DNA of 19,798 nt, from positions 1-19,798 of the forward strand of contig JAJRSP010000007.1 in NCBI GenBank assembly GCA_024278775.1, in the 5' to 3' direction. Shown one piece after another: positions 8,689 through 16,182 of this stretch. Positions within the stretch are counted from its first letter, which is position 1; the number at the start of each line of letters is the position of its first letter. A program made the position numbers and the translations under genes. The notes under the pieces were generated by a model. That model worked only from the letters and a program-made list of their open reading frames with translations, was not told the DNA's origin and searched no databases. Source of the DNA: Planctomycetota bacterium (lineage in GTDB: Bacteria; Planctomycetota; Phycisphaerae; UBA1845).

Positions 8689-9339
8689 ATGTTTGAGCAG
8701 GGCATTTCAGCGAAGTGGATTCAGCGGGCACAGTGGGCGATTTACATCTTTTTCGGCGGCTTTGCATTGCTGGCGCTGTGGTATGTCTTCGCCGCCGCCT
8801 TTCGCCGTGAGGTGTTTCAGTCGCTGATCGGTGCGGGCGTGGTGTGGGGATCGATCGGGCTGGGCATCGGCATGCATTGCGTGTCGCAGATGGCCGCCGT
8901 CGTGAACGCCAACCGTCAATCGATCCTGGAATTATCGGACCGTATCGCAGAGCTTCAGGCGTCGCTCGCGGAGGCCCGTCCGACGGTCGAACTGGGAGCG
9001 AGCGAAGAACGGGTTGATGAACTGGTCGCTGCCGACGTTCAATCCGATGCCTATCCTCGTTTGACCGAGCCGGCGGAAGCGCTCGAACCGCTCGCGATGG
9101 AGCAGGATGCGTTATCGGACGAGCAGGCTGCCGAGTCCGATGACGCCCCGTCGGATTTTCGGACCGCGTTCCGCGAGGCGCTGTTCGACGGTCAACTGGC
9201 CGAGGCCCTCGATATCGGTCAGCGCATGCTCGACGCGGACCCGCAAAGCGCGATGGCCAAGCAGTTTGTGGAGCTTCGTCCGCTTTTGGAGCAGCGAAAC
9301 GAAGCTCTTATCGACTCCGGTGAACCTGTCTTGGTTTGA
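8689..9339 (+). CDS. Hypothetical two-helix membrane protein with coiled coil and helical C-terminal domain
   Basis: I do not recognise this 216-residue protein. Two hydrophobic helices lie near residues 14-37 and 43-67. Next comes a probable coiled coil at about 72-95 (NANRQSILELSDRIAELQASL), then a strongly acidic, glutamate- and alanine-rich linker to about residue 150. A helical C-terminal segment (FREALFDGQLAEALDIGQRMLDADPQSAMAKQF) resembles a single TPR unit. The likely topology is both ends in the cytoplasm with a short hairpin across the membrane. The ATG at 8689 has only a weak GGGAAAAG site upstream. It follows manA by 160 bases and may be a separate unit. A scaffold or assembly role is possible but unproven. 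Confidence 0.75.
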   Translation: MFEQGISAKWIQRAQWAIYIFFGGFALLALWYVFAAAFRREVFQSLIGAGVVWGSIGLGIGMHCVSQMAAVVNANRQSILELSDRIAELQASLAEARPTVELGASEERVDELVAADVQSDAYPRLTEPAEALEPLAMEQDALSDEQAAESDDAPSDFRTAFREALFDGQLAEALDIGQRMLDADPQSAMAKQFVELRPLLEQRNEALIDSGEPVLV

Positions 9340-9394
9340 CACTTTGTTTTTTTTCGGCACGCCCGCAATCGGTCGCCAAAGACCGGGCTTCGCG

Positions 9395-9424
9395 TTGACT
9401 TGCTTTCCGCCGAACAGCTATTAT
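9395..9424 (+). promoter_or_regulatory. Good sigma-70-type promoter for the propeller-dockerin lipoprotein
   Basis: TTGACT (9395-9400) and TATTAT (9419-9424) each match five of six consensus bases and are 18 bases apart. It is one of the two best promoters in the window. It would yield a leader of about 88 bases before the ATG at 9519. A small hairpin (CGGTC at 9370-9374 with GACCG at 9381-9385) lies just upstream. Confidence 0.6.
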
Positions 9425-9518
9425 TCATTGCATCGCGGTTTTCACTTCGGGGAGATTATCGACCCGTCGATGGGTGCGAGCTGGCGAGTCGCAGGAACAC
9501 ATTCCCGGGGTCAACACG

Positions 9519-12500
9519 ATGAATCGAGTACTCGTAACAGCGGTCTACGCCGCGATGCTGACCGGCTGCAACGTTTCACGCGAAGCGAACAGCCCTCGTT
9601 TGCACACGTTCACGGCGACTGAGCCGACTGCCGCTGGGCGATCGGAATCCATTTCGATTGGCGGGCGTTTGCTGGGCCGTGTCGATGTGCAGGCCAACGC
9701 ATTCACCGGCAGCCGTCAGGATTCCGTGGCGATCGCGCCGATGCGAAACGGGGACGTTATCGCGGTTTGGCAGAGTCGGCGGCAGGAGGAAGGAACCTAC
9801 GGAATTTTCGCCCGACGTATCGATCGGCACGGACGGAAGCTCGGTCCGGAAACGCACATCAATACCTACACAGCCGATGCACAAATGCAGCCCGCCGCCG
9901 CTGTGGACGGCGCGGGCGGTGTGTGGGTCGCGTGGGAGTCGTTCGGGCAGGACGGCGACGGGCGCGGCGCGGTGCTTCGACGATTCGATGAGAAATTGGA
10001 CGCGCTGACGCCGGAAATCCTGGTGAGTGAAGAGTCCGCCGGACACCAACGGTCGGTCTCGGTCGCGGGATTGCCCGACGGCGGCGTGAGCGTCGTGTGG
10101 GTATCGCAAGGGCATGACGATGGGCTGAGTCGCGTGTTCTCGCGCCGATTCGGGATCGAAGGCCAGCCGACCGGCGAGAGTGTCCGTGTCGATCAGTCGG
10201 ATTCATTCCGGGATGGCCAACCCGTCATTCGATCGGACGCGGGCGGTCGAACGGTTGTTGTCTGGCAGCGGTGGGGCGACCCGTTTTTGCCGTCGGGCAT
10301 TATGGCTCGACGGTTCGATGCGGAGGGTTCGTTCCTTGGTGATGAGTTCGCGGTTTGCGATGTCGAGGACCGTGCCCACGTTGAGCCGTCGCTGGCGGTG
10401 GCGGTGGATGGCCGATTCGTGGTGGCTTGGGCGACAGCCGCCGACGAGGATTACGTGATTTCGATGCGCCGGTTCAACGCGAACGGTCGGCCGGCGTCTG
10501 ATATCGAGCGTGTCGATCAGGGGGAATTCGGCGGGACGACGGGTTTGTCGGTGGCTATGACGCGTGGCGGGGCGTTTGTTGTGGCGTGGAGCAGGCAGGC
10601 GGAACGCGAGACGGATCTTTACGCGCGGGCGTTCGATTCCGACGGCGAGCAATTGAGCGATATTTTCCGTGTGACTGCCTCTGCGGAGGGCGATCAGCAG
10701 ATAACAATCGCCGGCGGCGGGCAGCGCATGGCTTGTGATGAGAGCGGTCGCATCGTCGTCGGATGGTCCGGCAACGCCGATGCGGGCGATTCTTCTGCGG
10801 CTGTTGTGACGATTATTTCAGCCGACCCGCTGCCAACCATCGCCCATCGTTACGACGCGGGCGTGGAAGATGTGCCCGCGGCTGCTCCGCATCAGCCGCC
10901 GACTTTCTCGGCCAAGGAGCAGCCGATCGATCGGGCGGCGATCGCGGAAGCTGAGGCTGGCAAAGCTGACGCCGACGGGTTTCTCGGTATCGTGGACACC
11001 GGCTGGAACCCGCCCGATCCGCACTTGGCGGTCGGTATGAATCACATCGTTCAGGTGACCAACGGCGAGATCGCGTTTTTCACCAAGGACGGCGTGATGA
11101 CGTTTTCGGATAATCTCGAAGGCGCGGTGGGTTTCTGGGGTCCGCTTGGCGCGACGACATTCCTGTTCGATCCGGAAGTCATTTACGACTCATTCGACGA
11201 TCGATTCATCGCAATCGCCAACGAACGCGCGACAAACGGAATACCCTATCTCCTGCTGGCTGTCTCGGATGACGGTGACCCCAACGGGTTGTGGCACAAA
11301 TACCGCTTCGACATGTCCGCGTTGGGCAACAACACCATCGATTCTCCGAATGTGTCCGTCGACGCGACGGCTGTGTACATCGGCGTGGATTTCCTGAGCA
11401 ATTTCAATCATGTCGTGCTGATCGTGGAGAAGGCGGCGGTGCTCGTCGGCGACACACCGGTGCTGAACAATGTGACGGTTCCCTCGGTGCGGGCTATGGG
11501 GATGGTGGTCAACGCCAGCCTGCCCCCTGCACAATACATGATGGAATCGACGCTGAACCTGTCCAGCACGAACGTACGCATGTACGCCATCACCGACCCG
11601 TTCGGCGCTGCGACCGTCGAGACTTATGACGTGTTCGTTTCGCTGTACGATCAGCCCGAAAACCCGCCGAGCCTCGGCACGACGACGCGCGTGGACACGT
11701 TCGATTCGCGATTCTGGAGCTGCATGTATCGCGACGGGTTCGTCTGGGCGACGCACCACATCGGTGCGGGGTTTGCACGTCAGCGCTGGTATCAAATCGA
11801 CATGAACGGTTGGCCTGAGGGCGAAGGGACGCCGCTGGTCGTGCAGTCCGGGACAATCAGCCCGGGCGACGGTGCGCGCACGTACTACGGCAGCATCTGG
11901 GCGGACGAGTTTCAAAACGCGGTCATGTACTTCTCGCGCTCCAGCCCGACGGAGTTCATTTCCATGAGCCGTACGTATCGTTTGGCTGACGATCCGCTGG
12001 GGCAAATGCGTACGCCGGAGTTTGTGAAAGTCAGCACCGATCCGCTGTCGATCACCGGCTCGGACCGCTGGGGCGACTACTCGATGGTCGTGACGGATCC
12101 GGCGGTCGCGGGTTTGTTCTGGGGCGTGGGTGAATACCTCGACAGCGAATGGCGTACCTGGGTGAATCCGTTCCCCGTCGTGGACCTGACGCCGCCGTCG
12201 ATCGCGTCGGTCAGTCCGTTCGACGGCTACATCGACCCGCGTCTGGAGAGCACCAACGGCCTGGATTTCAACCTGGGGATCAGCCAGCTCACCATCACGT
12301 TTGACGAACCGGTGCGTAACGTCGGCGGTGGTTTGCTCGATGCTTCCGCCTTTACCGTGACAGCCGATGCGGGCGTTGTGCCGCAGGTCGCGATCGCTAA
12401 TTCGGTAGGCAATCCGGTGGTCGAGGTTTTTCTTGAGGACGTCATTCCCGTGCAGGCCAACACGGCGATCACGATGGACATCGAGGATGAAAACGGAAAC

Positions 12501-12755
12501 GCGACAACGCTTGAGATTCGTTACGGATTCCTGCCGGCTGACGTGGATCAGGATGGCGTCGTAGGCCCGTTCGATCTGTTGCGATTCCGCCAGATTGTCA
12601 ACGGCGTATTCACACCGACCGAAGGCGAAAGCGAACTGTTCGCCGACGTCGATCGCGATGGAGCCATCGGGCCTTTCGATCTGCTGGTGTTGCGACAACT
12701 CATCAACGGCGTTGGGAATGCGACGCAGCCGTGGGCGGGGGAAGCGCTGCCGTAG
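9519..12755 (+). CDS. Surface lipoprotein with seven-fold propeller-like repeats, Ig-like domain and C-terminal dockerin
   Basis: The 1078-residue product starts with a short signal ending in the lipobox LTGC (Cys17). Residues ~70-430 hold seven repeats of the form VVAW, a polar loop, then ARRFD..G...G. Their tryptophans (84, 139, 194, 249, 304, 357, 416) are about 55 residues apart, which suggests a seven-bladed beta-propeller. A second extracellular region (~490-890) begins at FLGIVDTGWNPPDPHLAVG and has strand-rich propeller-like sequence. A Big/SbsA-like Ig domain follows (TPPSIASVSPFDG to DIEDENGN). The C terminus is a dockerin with two calcium loops, each ending in GPFDLL, starting at Asp1008 and Asp1043. 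The ATG at 9519 is chosen because it opens the signal. It probably sits on the cell surface and binds a partner or polymer. No enzyme motif is visible. Confidence 0.85.
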   Translation: MNRVLVTAVYAAMLTGCNVSREANSPRLHTFTATEPTAAGRSESISIGGRLLGRVDVQANAFTGSRQDSVAIAPMRNGDVIAVWQSRRQEEGTYGIFARRIDRHGRKLGPETHINTYTADAQMQPAAAVDGAGGVWVAWESFGQDGDGRGAVLRRFDEKLDALTPEILVSEESAGHQRSVSVAGLPDGGVSVVWVSQGHDDGLSRVFSRRFGIEGQPTGESVRVDQSDSFRDGQPVIRSDAGGRTVVVWQRWGDPFLPSGIMARRFDAEGSFLGDEFAVCDVEDRAHVEPSLAVAVDGRFVVAWATAADEDYVISMRRFNANGRPASDIERVDQGEFGGTTGLSVAMTRGGAFVVAWSRQAERETDLYARAFDSDGEQLSDIFRVTASAEGDQQITIAGGGQRMACDESGRIVVGWSGNADAGDSSAAVVTIISADPLPTIAHRYDAGVEDVPAAAPHQPPTFSAKEQPIDRAAIAEAEAGKADADGFLGIVDTGWNPPDPHLAVGMNHIVQVTNGEIAFFTKDGVMTFSDNLEGAVGFWGPLGATTFLFDPEVIYDSFDDRFIAIANERATNGIPYLLLAVSDDGDPNGLWHKYRFDMSALGNNTIDSPNVSVDATAVYIGVDFLSNFNHVVLIVEKAAVLVGDTPVLNNVTVPSVRAMGMVVNASLPPAQYMMESTLNLSSTNVRMYAITDPFGAATVETYDVFVSLYDQPENPPSLGTTTRVDTFDSRFWSCMYRDGFVWATHHIGAGFARQRWYQIDMNGWPEGEGTPLVVQSGTISPGDGARTYYGSIWADEFQNAVMYFSRSSPTEFISMSRTYRLADDPLGQMRTPEFVKVSTDPLSITGSDRWGDYSMVVTDPAVAGLFWGVGEYLDSEWRTWVNPFPVVDLTPPSIASVSPFDGYIDPRLESTNGLDFNLGISQLTITFDEPVRNVGGGLLDASAFTVTADAGVVPQVAIANSVGNPVVEVFLEDVIPVQANTAITMDIEDENGNATTLEIRYGFLPADVDQDGVVGPFDLLRFRQIVNGVFTPTEGESELFADVDRDGAIGPFDLLVLRQLINGVGNATQPWAGEALP

Positions 12756-13057
12756 TGACGCAGGATTTGTATGGGCAGCGTTGGGGCGGTTTCACTGAAG
12801 ATGTGACGACTGAGCCTGAGGGCGCTGGCCTGCCCCCATTCTATGTACCAAGTGCTATGAGAGTCAGTGTACAGGTCTCCGTTGTTTTCTTCGGTTGCTA
12901 GGGCAGCCGTAGCGTAGCGGAGTCGGTCTCGTCGGGCGCATGCGCGATCCTAATTTACTGGCCGTCCGGCCGCTCCATGACTGTCGCGGTTCTGATTGGC
13001 TGAACGCGCGCATTGACACCACCTTCGAGAATTCGGACTGATCGTGCGTGGTCGCGT
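12756..13057. other. 302-base stretch without a gene between convergent genes
   Basis: The stretch separates the ends of the dockerin lipoprotein gene (plus) and pntB (minus). I see no coding frame with recognisable content and no T-tailed terminator. It contains the 10-base palindrome GCGCATGCGC (12936-12945), a GGCC-GGCC mini-hairpin near 12960-12972, and a loose TGTAC/GTACA inverted pair (12844-12848, 12869-12873). A near-repeat CCGTAGCGTAGCGG lies at 12907-12920. No function can be assigned. Confidence 0.5.
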
Positions 13058-14446
13058 TTACGCGTCGCCTTCGCGTAGGCCTGCTACGATATCGGTGAGT
13101 GATTTCTTGGCGTCGCCGAAGATCATCATGGTCTTGTCCATGTAGAACAATTCGTTGTCGATGCCGGCGAAACCCGCGCCGAGGCTTCGTTTGCAGATCA
13201 TGACGGTCTCGGCTTTATCGACTTCGAGGATGGGCATGCCGTAAATCGGTGAGGTTTTGTCGTCGCGGGCGGCGGGGTTGATGACGTCGTTGGCACCGAG
13301 GATCAAAGCCACATCCGTCGTTTCGAAATCCGGGTTGATCTCCTCCATGTCGATAAGCTGCTCGTAGGGGACGTCGGCTTCGGCGAGGAGCACGTTCATG
13401 TGCCCCGGCATGCGACCGGCGACGGGGTGGATCGCGAACCTCACGGTCGTACCGTTTTTCTCGAGGATTTGGCACAATTCGTAGGCGACGTGCTGGGCAC
13501 GTGCGACGGCTAACCCGTAACCCGGAACGATCACGACGGTGGAGGCGTTATCGAGAATCATCGTCGCGTCTTCGATGCCGTAATTGCGGACGGACCTCTT
13601 CTCACCCGATGCCCCTGACGTGCCGGTGGAATCTGCAGCACCGAACGCGCCGAAGATCACGTTGCCCAGCGAGCGGTTCATGGCTTTGCACATGAGCGCG
13701 GTGAGAATCATACCGGCGGCTCCGACCAGCGAGCCGGCGGTGATGAGCAGTTGGTTGCCGAGTACGAAGCCCGTGGCACAGGCAGCTAACCCGGAATAGG
13801 AGTTGAGCAGCGAGATGACGACGGGCATGTCCGCTCCGCCGATGGGGATGACCAGGAGCACGCCGAGCACGAAAGACAGCACGAACATGGCGTACATCGC
13901 CCATGTCGGTCCTTCCGTGGTGCAGATTGGATAGAAGACCGCGAGAATGGCTGCAAAGAGCGCGGCGTTTGCGAAATTCTGAAACGGGTAGGTGATCGGT
14001 GCCGACGAAATCTTGCCCGCGAGCTTGCCGTAGGCCACGACGCTGCCGGTCAGCGTGACGCCGCCGATGAGAATGCTTATGCCCATGCTGACCAGCATGA
14101 CGTGGTCCTGGTCGGCTATCGGGGTTTGATGGAATTCGCTCATCGCGACCAGGGCGGATGCGAACCCGCCCGATCCGTTGAGCAAAGCTACCAGCTCCGG
14201 CATGCCCGTCATCTGCACGCGCACGGCTGCGATGATTCCGATGACCCCGCCGACCGCGATGCCGCCGTAAATCCAGGTTTTGTCCACGACGTCGTGATGC
14301 AGCAGCGCGGCGATGATGGCTACCAGCATGGCTAGGCTGGCGAGCAGGTTGCCGAATCGGGCCGTTTTGGGGCTGCCGAGCTTCTTGATGCCCACGACAA
14401 AGCAGGCGACCGAGGCGAGGTAAGCAAGTTGAACGTAGACATCCAT
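13058..14446 (-). CDS. pntB: NAD(P) transhydrogenase subunit beta
   Basis: This is the membrane and NADP(H)-binding subunit of the proton-translocating transhydrogenase, which uses the proton gradient to reduce NADP+ with NADH. The 462-residue product has about eight to nine membrane helices in the first ~265 residues. A poorly conserved linker follows, then the cytosolic NADP(H) domain. That domain shows the GYGLAVA motif (309-315), HPVAGRMPGHMNVLLAEA, and the conserved GANDVINPAA (384-393). The length is normal and nothing looks broken. It starts 36 bases after the pntA2 stop at an ATG without a clear Shine-Dalgarno site. It is the last gene of the pnt operon. Confidence 0.96.
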   Translation of the reverse strand: MDVYVQLAYLASVACFVVGIKKLGSPKTARFGNLLASLAMLVAIIAALLHHDVVDKTWIYGGIAVGGVIGIIAAVRVQMTGMPELVALLNGSGGFASALVAMSEFHQTPIADQDHVMLVSMGISILIGGVTLTGSVVAYGKLAGKISSAPITYPFQNFANAALFAAILAVFYPICTTEGPTWAMYAMFVLSFVLGVLLVIPIGGADMPVVISLLNSYSGLAACATGFVLGNQLLITAGSLVGAAGMILTALMCKAMNRSLGNVIFGAFGAADSTGTSGASGEKRSVRNYGIEDATMILDNASTVVIVPGYGLAVARAQHVAYELCQILEKNGTTVRFAIHPVAGRMPGHMNVLLAEADVPYEQLIDMEEINPDFETTDVALILGANDVINPAARDDKTSPIYGMPILEVDKAETVMICKRSLGAGFAGIDNELFYMDKTMMIFGDAKKSLTDIVAGLREGDA

Positions 14447-14482
14447 CGTATATTTGCCGTATGGGACCGCCGCGCGCGGTGA

Positions 14483-14773
14483 TTAATTCTTTTTCTTGTT
14501 TTTGAACATTTTGAGCATGCGGTCGGTGACCATGAAACCACCGACGACGTTGATCGACGCGCATGCGACGGCGGCTGCACCGAGCACTTTGGAATACGTG
14601 CCGATGCCAAAAGCGCCGGTGCAGAGAATCGCGCCGACAATGGTGATGCCCGAAATAGCGTTGGCACCGGACATGAGCGGCGTGTGCAGCATGGACGGCA
14701 CTTTCGATATCAACTCGAAGCCGAGGAAAATCGACAGGAGGAACACGAATAGCAGGGGTATCAAGTCTTCCAT
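14483..14773 (-). CDS. pntA2: NAD(P) transhydrogenase subunit alpha, membrane part
   Basis: This 96-residue protein is the small membrane part of the alpha subunit, made as a separate polypeptide in Rhodospirillum-type three-subunit transhydrogenases (often called PntAB). It has three hydrophobic helices, the conserved LMSGANAISGI segment between the first and second, and VVGGFMVTDRMLKMFK followed by a lysine-rich cytosolic tail. Its ATG shares one base with the TGA stop of pntA1 (TGATG at 14771-14775), so translation is coupled to pntA1. It would pack with the PntB helices to form the proton channel. Confidence 0.95.
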   Translation of the reverse strand: MEDLIPLLFVFLLSIFLGFELISKVPSMLHTPLMSGANAISGITIVGAILCTGAFGIGTYSKVLGAAAVACASINVVGGFMVTDRMLKMFKNKKKN

Positions 14774-15945
14774 CAGGATGAGCCTTGTGCTGTCATGCGT
14801 TGTCGGGACTGCTCGTGAACGACTTGGCCGTCGCGTGTGATCAACGCGCCAGCCACAATTTCATCTTCCGGGTCGAGCTTCAACTCTTTGTCTTTCCACA
14901 AATCCAACAGGAGCGTGGACACGTTGCGGCTGAACATCTGGCTGGCGTGTACGGGAATCGTGCCGGGCAGGTTGAGACGCCCGCAGATGGTTACGCCGCT
15001 TTTTTGAACGACCTGTCCCGGTTCGGTCAGTTCGCAGTTGCCGCCGCGTTCGGCTGCCAGGTCCACAATGATCGAGCCGTCGCGCATGGATTCGACCATA
15101 GCGGCTGTGACGATGATGGGGGCCTTTCGCCCTGGAACGAGGGCCGTCGTGATGACTATATCGGATTGTGCGACGTGGGCGGCGAGTGCTTCTTTTTGTT
15201 TCCGCTGCTGATCTTCGGTGAGTGATTTGGCGTAGCCGCCCTTGTCTTCCGCGTCTGCTTTGCCCAGGTCGATTTCGACGAATTTCGCACCGAGGCTCAA
15301 GACCTGTTCCTTGACGACGGGTCGGGTGTCGAAGGCTTCGACGATGGCGCCGAGTCGCTTGGCGGTCGCGATGGCCTGCAAACCCGCGACGCCCGCCCCG
15401 ATGATCAACACGCGCGCCGGCGAAATCGAGCCGGCGGCTGTGGTCAGCTTGGGCATCATTTTGGGCAGCAGTTCCGCCGCGATGAGGACGGCTTTGTAAC
15501 CCGAGATGGTGGCCTGCGAGGAGAGGATGTCCATGCTCTGTGCGCGGGTGATGCGCGGGACGCAATCGAGCGAGAGGGCGCTGATCTTGCGCCGGCAAAG
15601 TTTCTCTGCCAGCCCCTCGTCCACACCCCCGCCGAGCGCCCCGAGGTTGGCGATGAGGATGCAGCCTTCCTTCATGGTGTCGATTTCGTGGCCGCCGTTT
15701 CCGGGGCATTCTGCGGGCGCGTTGATTTTCGCGACGATGTCGGATTCACCGAGCAGCTTCGCGACGTCGGCTTCGATGGACGCACCCTTTTCGGTGTAAT
15801 CCGAGTCGGCCGCACCGGACGCGATGCCCGCACCGGCTTGCACGGCGATTTCAAATCCGGCTTTGTGCAGCCGTGCCACATCGGCGGGCACGAGCGCGAC
15901 GCGCGTCTCGTCGGGCGTGATTTCCTTTGGAACGGCGATCCTCAT
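14773..15945 (-). CDS. pntA1: NAD(P) transhydrogenase subunit alpha, NAD(H)-binding part
   Basis: This soluble subunit binds NAD(H) and passes hydride to PntB. The 390-residue product begins with the alanine dehydrogenase/PNT N-terminal signature MRIAVPKEITPDETRVALVP. The RQD-loop region appears as RAQSMD (134-139) before ILSSQATISGYKAV. The Rossmann motif is GAGVAG (183-188), followed by AFDTRPVVKEQV. The conserved VPGRKAP and DLAAERGGNCELT segments are also present. The start is ATG at 15943-15945, immediately after a leader hairpin and without a standard Shine-Dalgarno site. It is the first gene of the pntA1-pntA2-pntB operon, with a promoter candidate about 100 bases upstream. Confidence 0.96.
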   Translation of the reverse strand: MRIAVPKEITPDETRVALVPADVARLHKAGFEIAVQAGAGIASGAADSDYTEKGASIEADVAKLLGESDIVAKINAPAECPGNGGHEIDTMKEGCILIANLGALGGGVDEGLAEKLCRRKISALSLDCVPRITRAQSMDILSSQATISGYKAVLIAAELLPKMMPKLTTAAGSISPARVLIIGAGVAGLQAIATAKRLGAIVEAFDTRPVVKEQVLSLGAKFVEIDLGKADAEDKGGYAKSLTEDQQRKQKEALAAHVAQSDIVITTALVPGRKAPIIVTAAMVESMRDGSIIVDLAAERGGNCELTEPGQVVQKSGVTICGRLNLPGTIPVHASQMFSRNVSTLLLDLWKDKELKLDPEDEIVAGALITRDGQVVHEQSRQRMTAQGSS

Positions 15946-15954
15946 GACTGAATC

Positions 15955-15975
15955 AACCCGAGTTTCGGGGTTTTT
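15955..15975. promoter_or_regulatory. Leader hairpin just before pntA1, T-tailed on the plus strand
   Basis: AACCCGA pairs with TCGGGGTT (one bulged G) around a three-base loop, followed on the plus strand by TTTTT (15971-15975). On the pnt (minus) strand it lies about ten bases before the ATG and could affect ribosome entry. On the plus strand it looks like a small intrinsic terminator that would stop antisense transcripts leaving the pnt operon. Confidence 0.4.
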
Positions 15976-15985
15976 GCATTAGCAC

Positions 15986-16013
15986 AACACCGAGGCCATC
16001 GGGCTGGTGTTTT
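15986..16013. promoter_or_regulatory. Second hairpin in the pntA1 leader
   Basis: AACACC (15986-15991) pairs with GGTGTT (16006-16011), with an inner GCC/GGC stem around ATCG. TTTT follows on the plus strand. It lies within the predicted 5' leader of the pnt transcript, next to the 15955-15975 hairpin. Confidence 0.35.
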
Positions 16014-16044
16014 ACACGGTCGTACCATCGTCGGCACGCCGCGT

Positions 16045-16073
16045 AGCATATCGCACGAAGCCCCCCGTGTCAT
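16045..16073 (-). promoter_or_regulatory. Candidate promoter of the pnt operon
   Basis: On the minus strand, ATGACA (16068-16073, five of six consensus bases) is exactly 17 bases from TATGCT (16045-16050, four of six). Transcription would start near 16037, giving a leader of about 90 bases that includes both hairpins. The site lies just beyond the terminator of the upstream protease operon, which supports it. Confidence 0.5.
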
Positions 16074-16096
16074 GGCGATGCGTGATCTCATGAATG

Positions 16097-16129
16097 AAAA
16101 AAAGACCGACTGATTTCCACCAGCCAGCC
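16097..16129 (-). terminator. Intrinsic terminator of the protease operon
   Basis: On the minus strand, GGCTGGCTG (16121-16129) pairs with CAGTCGGTC (16104-16112) in a nine-pair stem with three G-U pairs and an eight-base loop. Seven T residues follow directly (16097-16103). It lies 54 bases past the protease stop codon and ahead of the pnt promoter candidate. Confidence 0.6.
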
Positions 16130-16182
16130 TTTTCACATTTTGAGAATTCCGCGTCTTATGCGGATTAACGGGGATCGCAGTC

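Noticed and set aside
9323..9354. A possible terminator after the two-helix membrane protein gene (T8 at 9347-9354)
   Set aside because: The T-run is long, but the only stem before it is a 4-base AACC/GGTT pair, with ten bases between stem and T-run.
11190..12698. A 502-codon minus-strand open frame opposite the dockerin lipoprotein gene
   Set aside because: Its composition is rich in Arg, His and Asp, typical of a shadow frame, while the plus strand encodes clear repeats and a dockerin.
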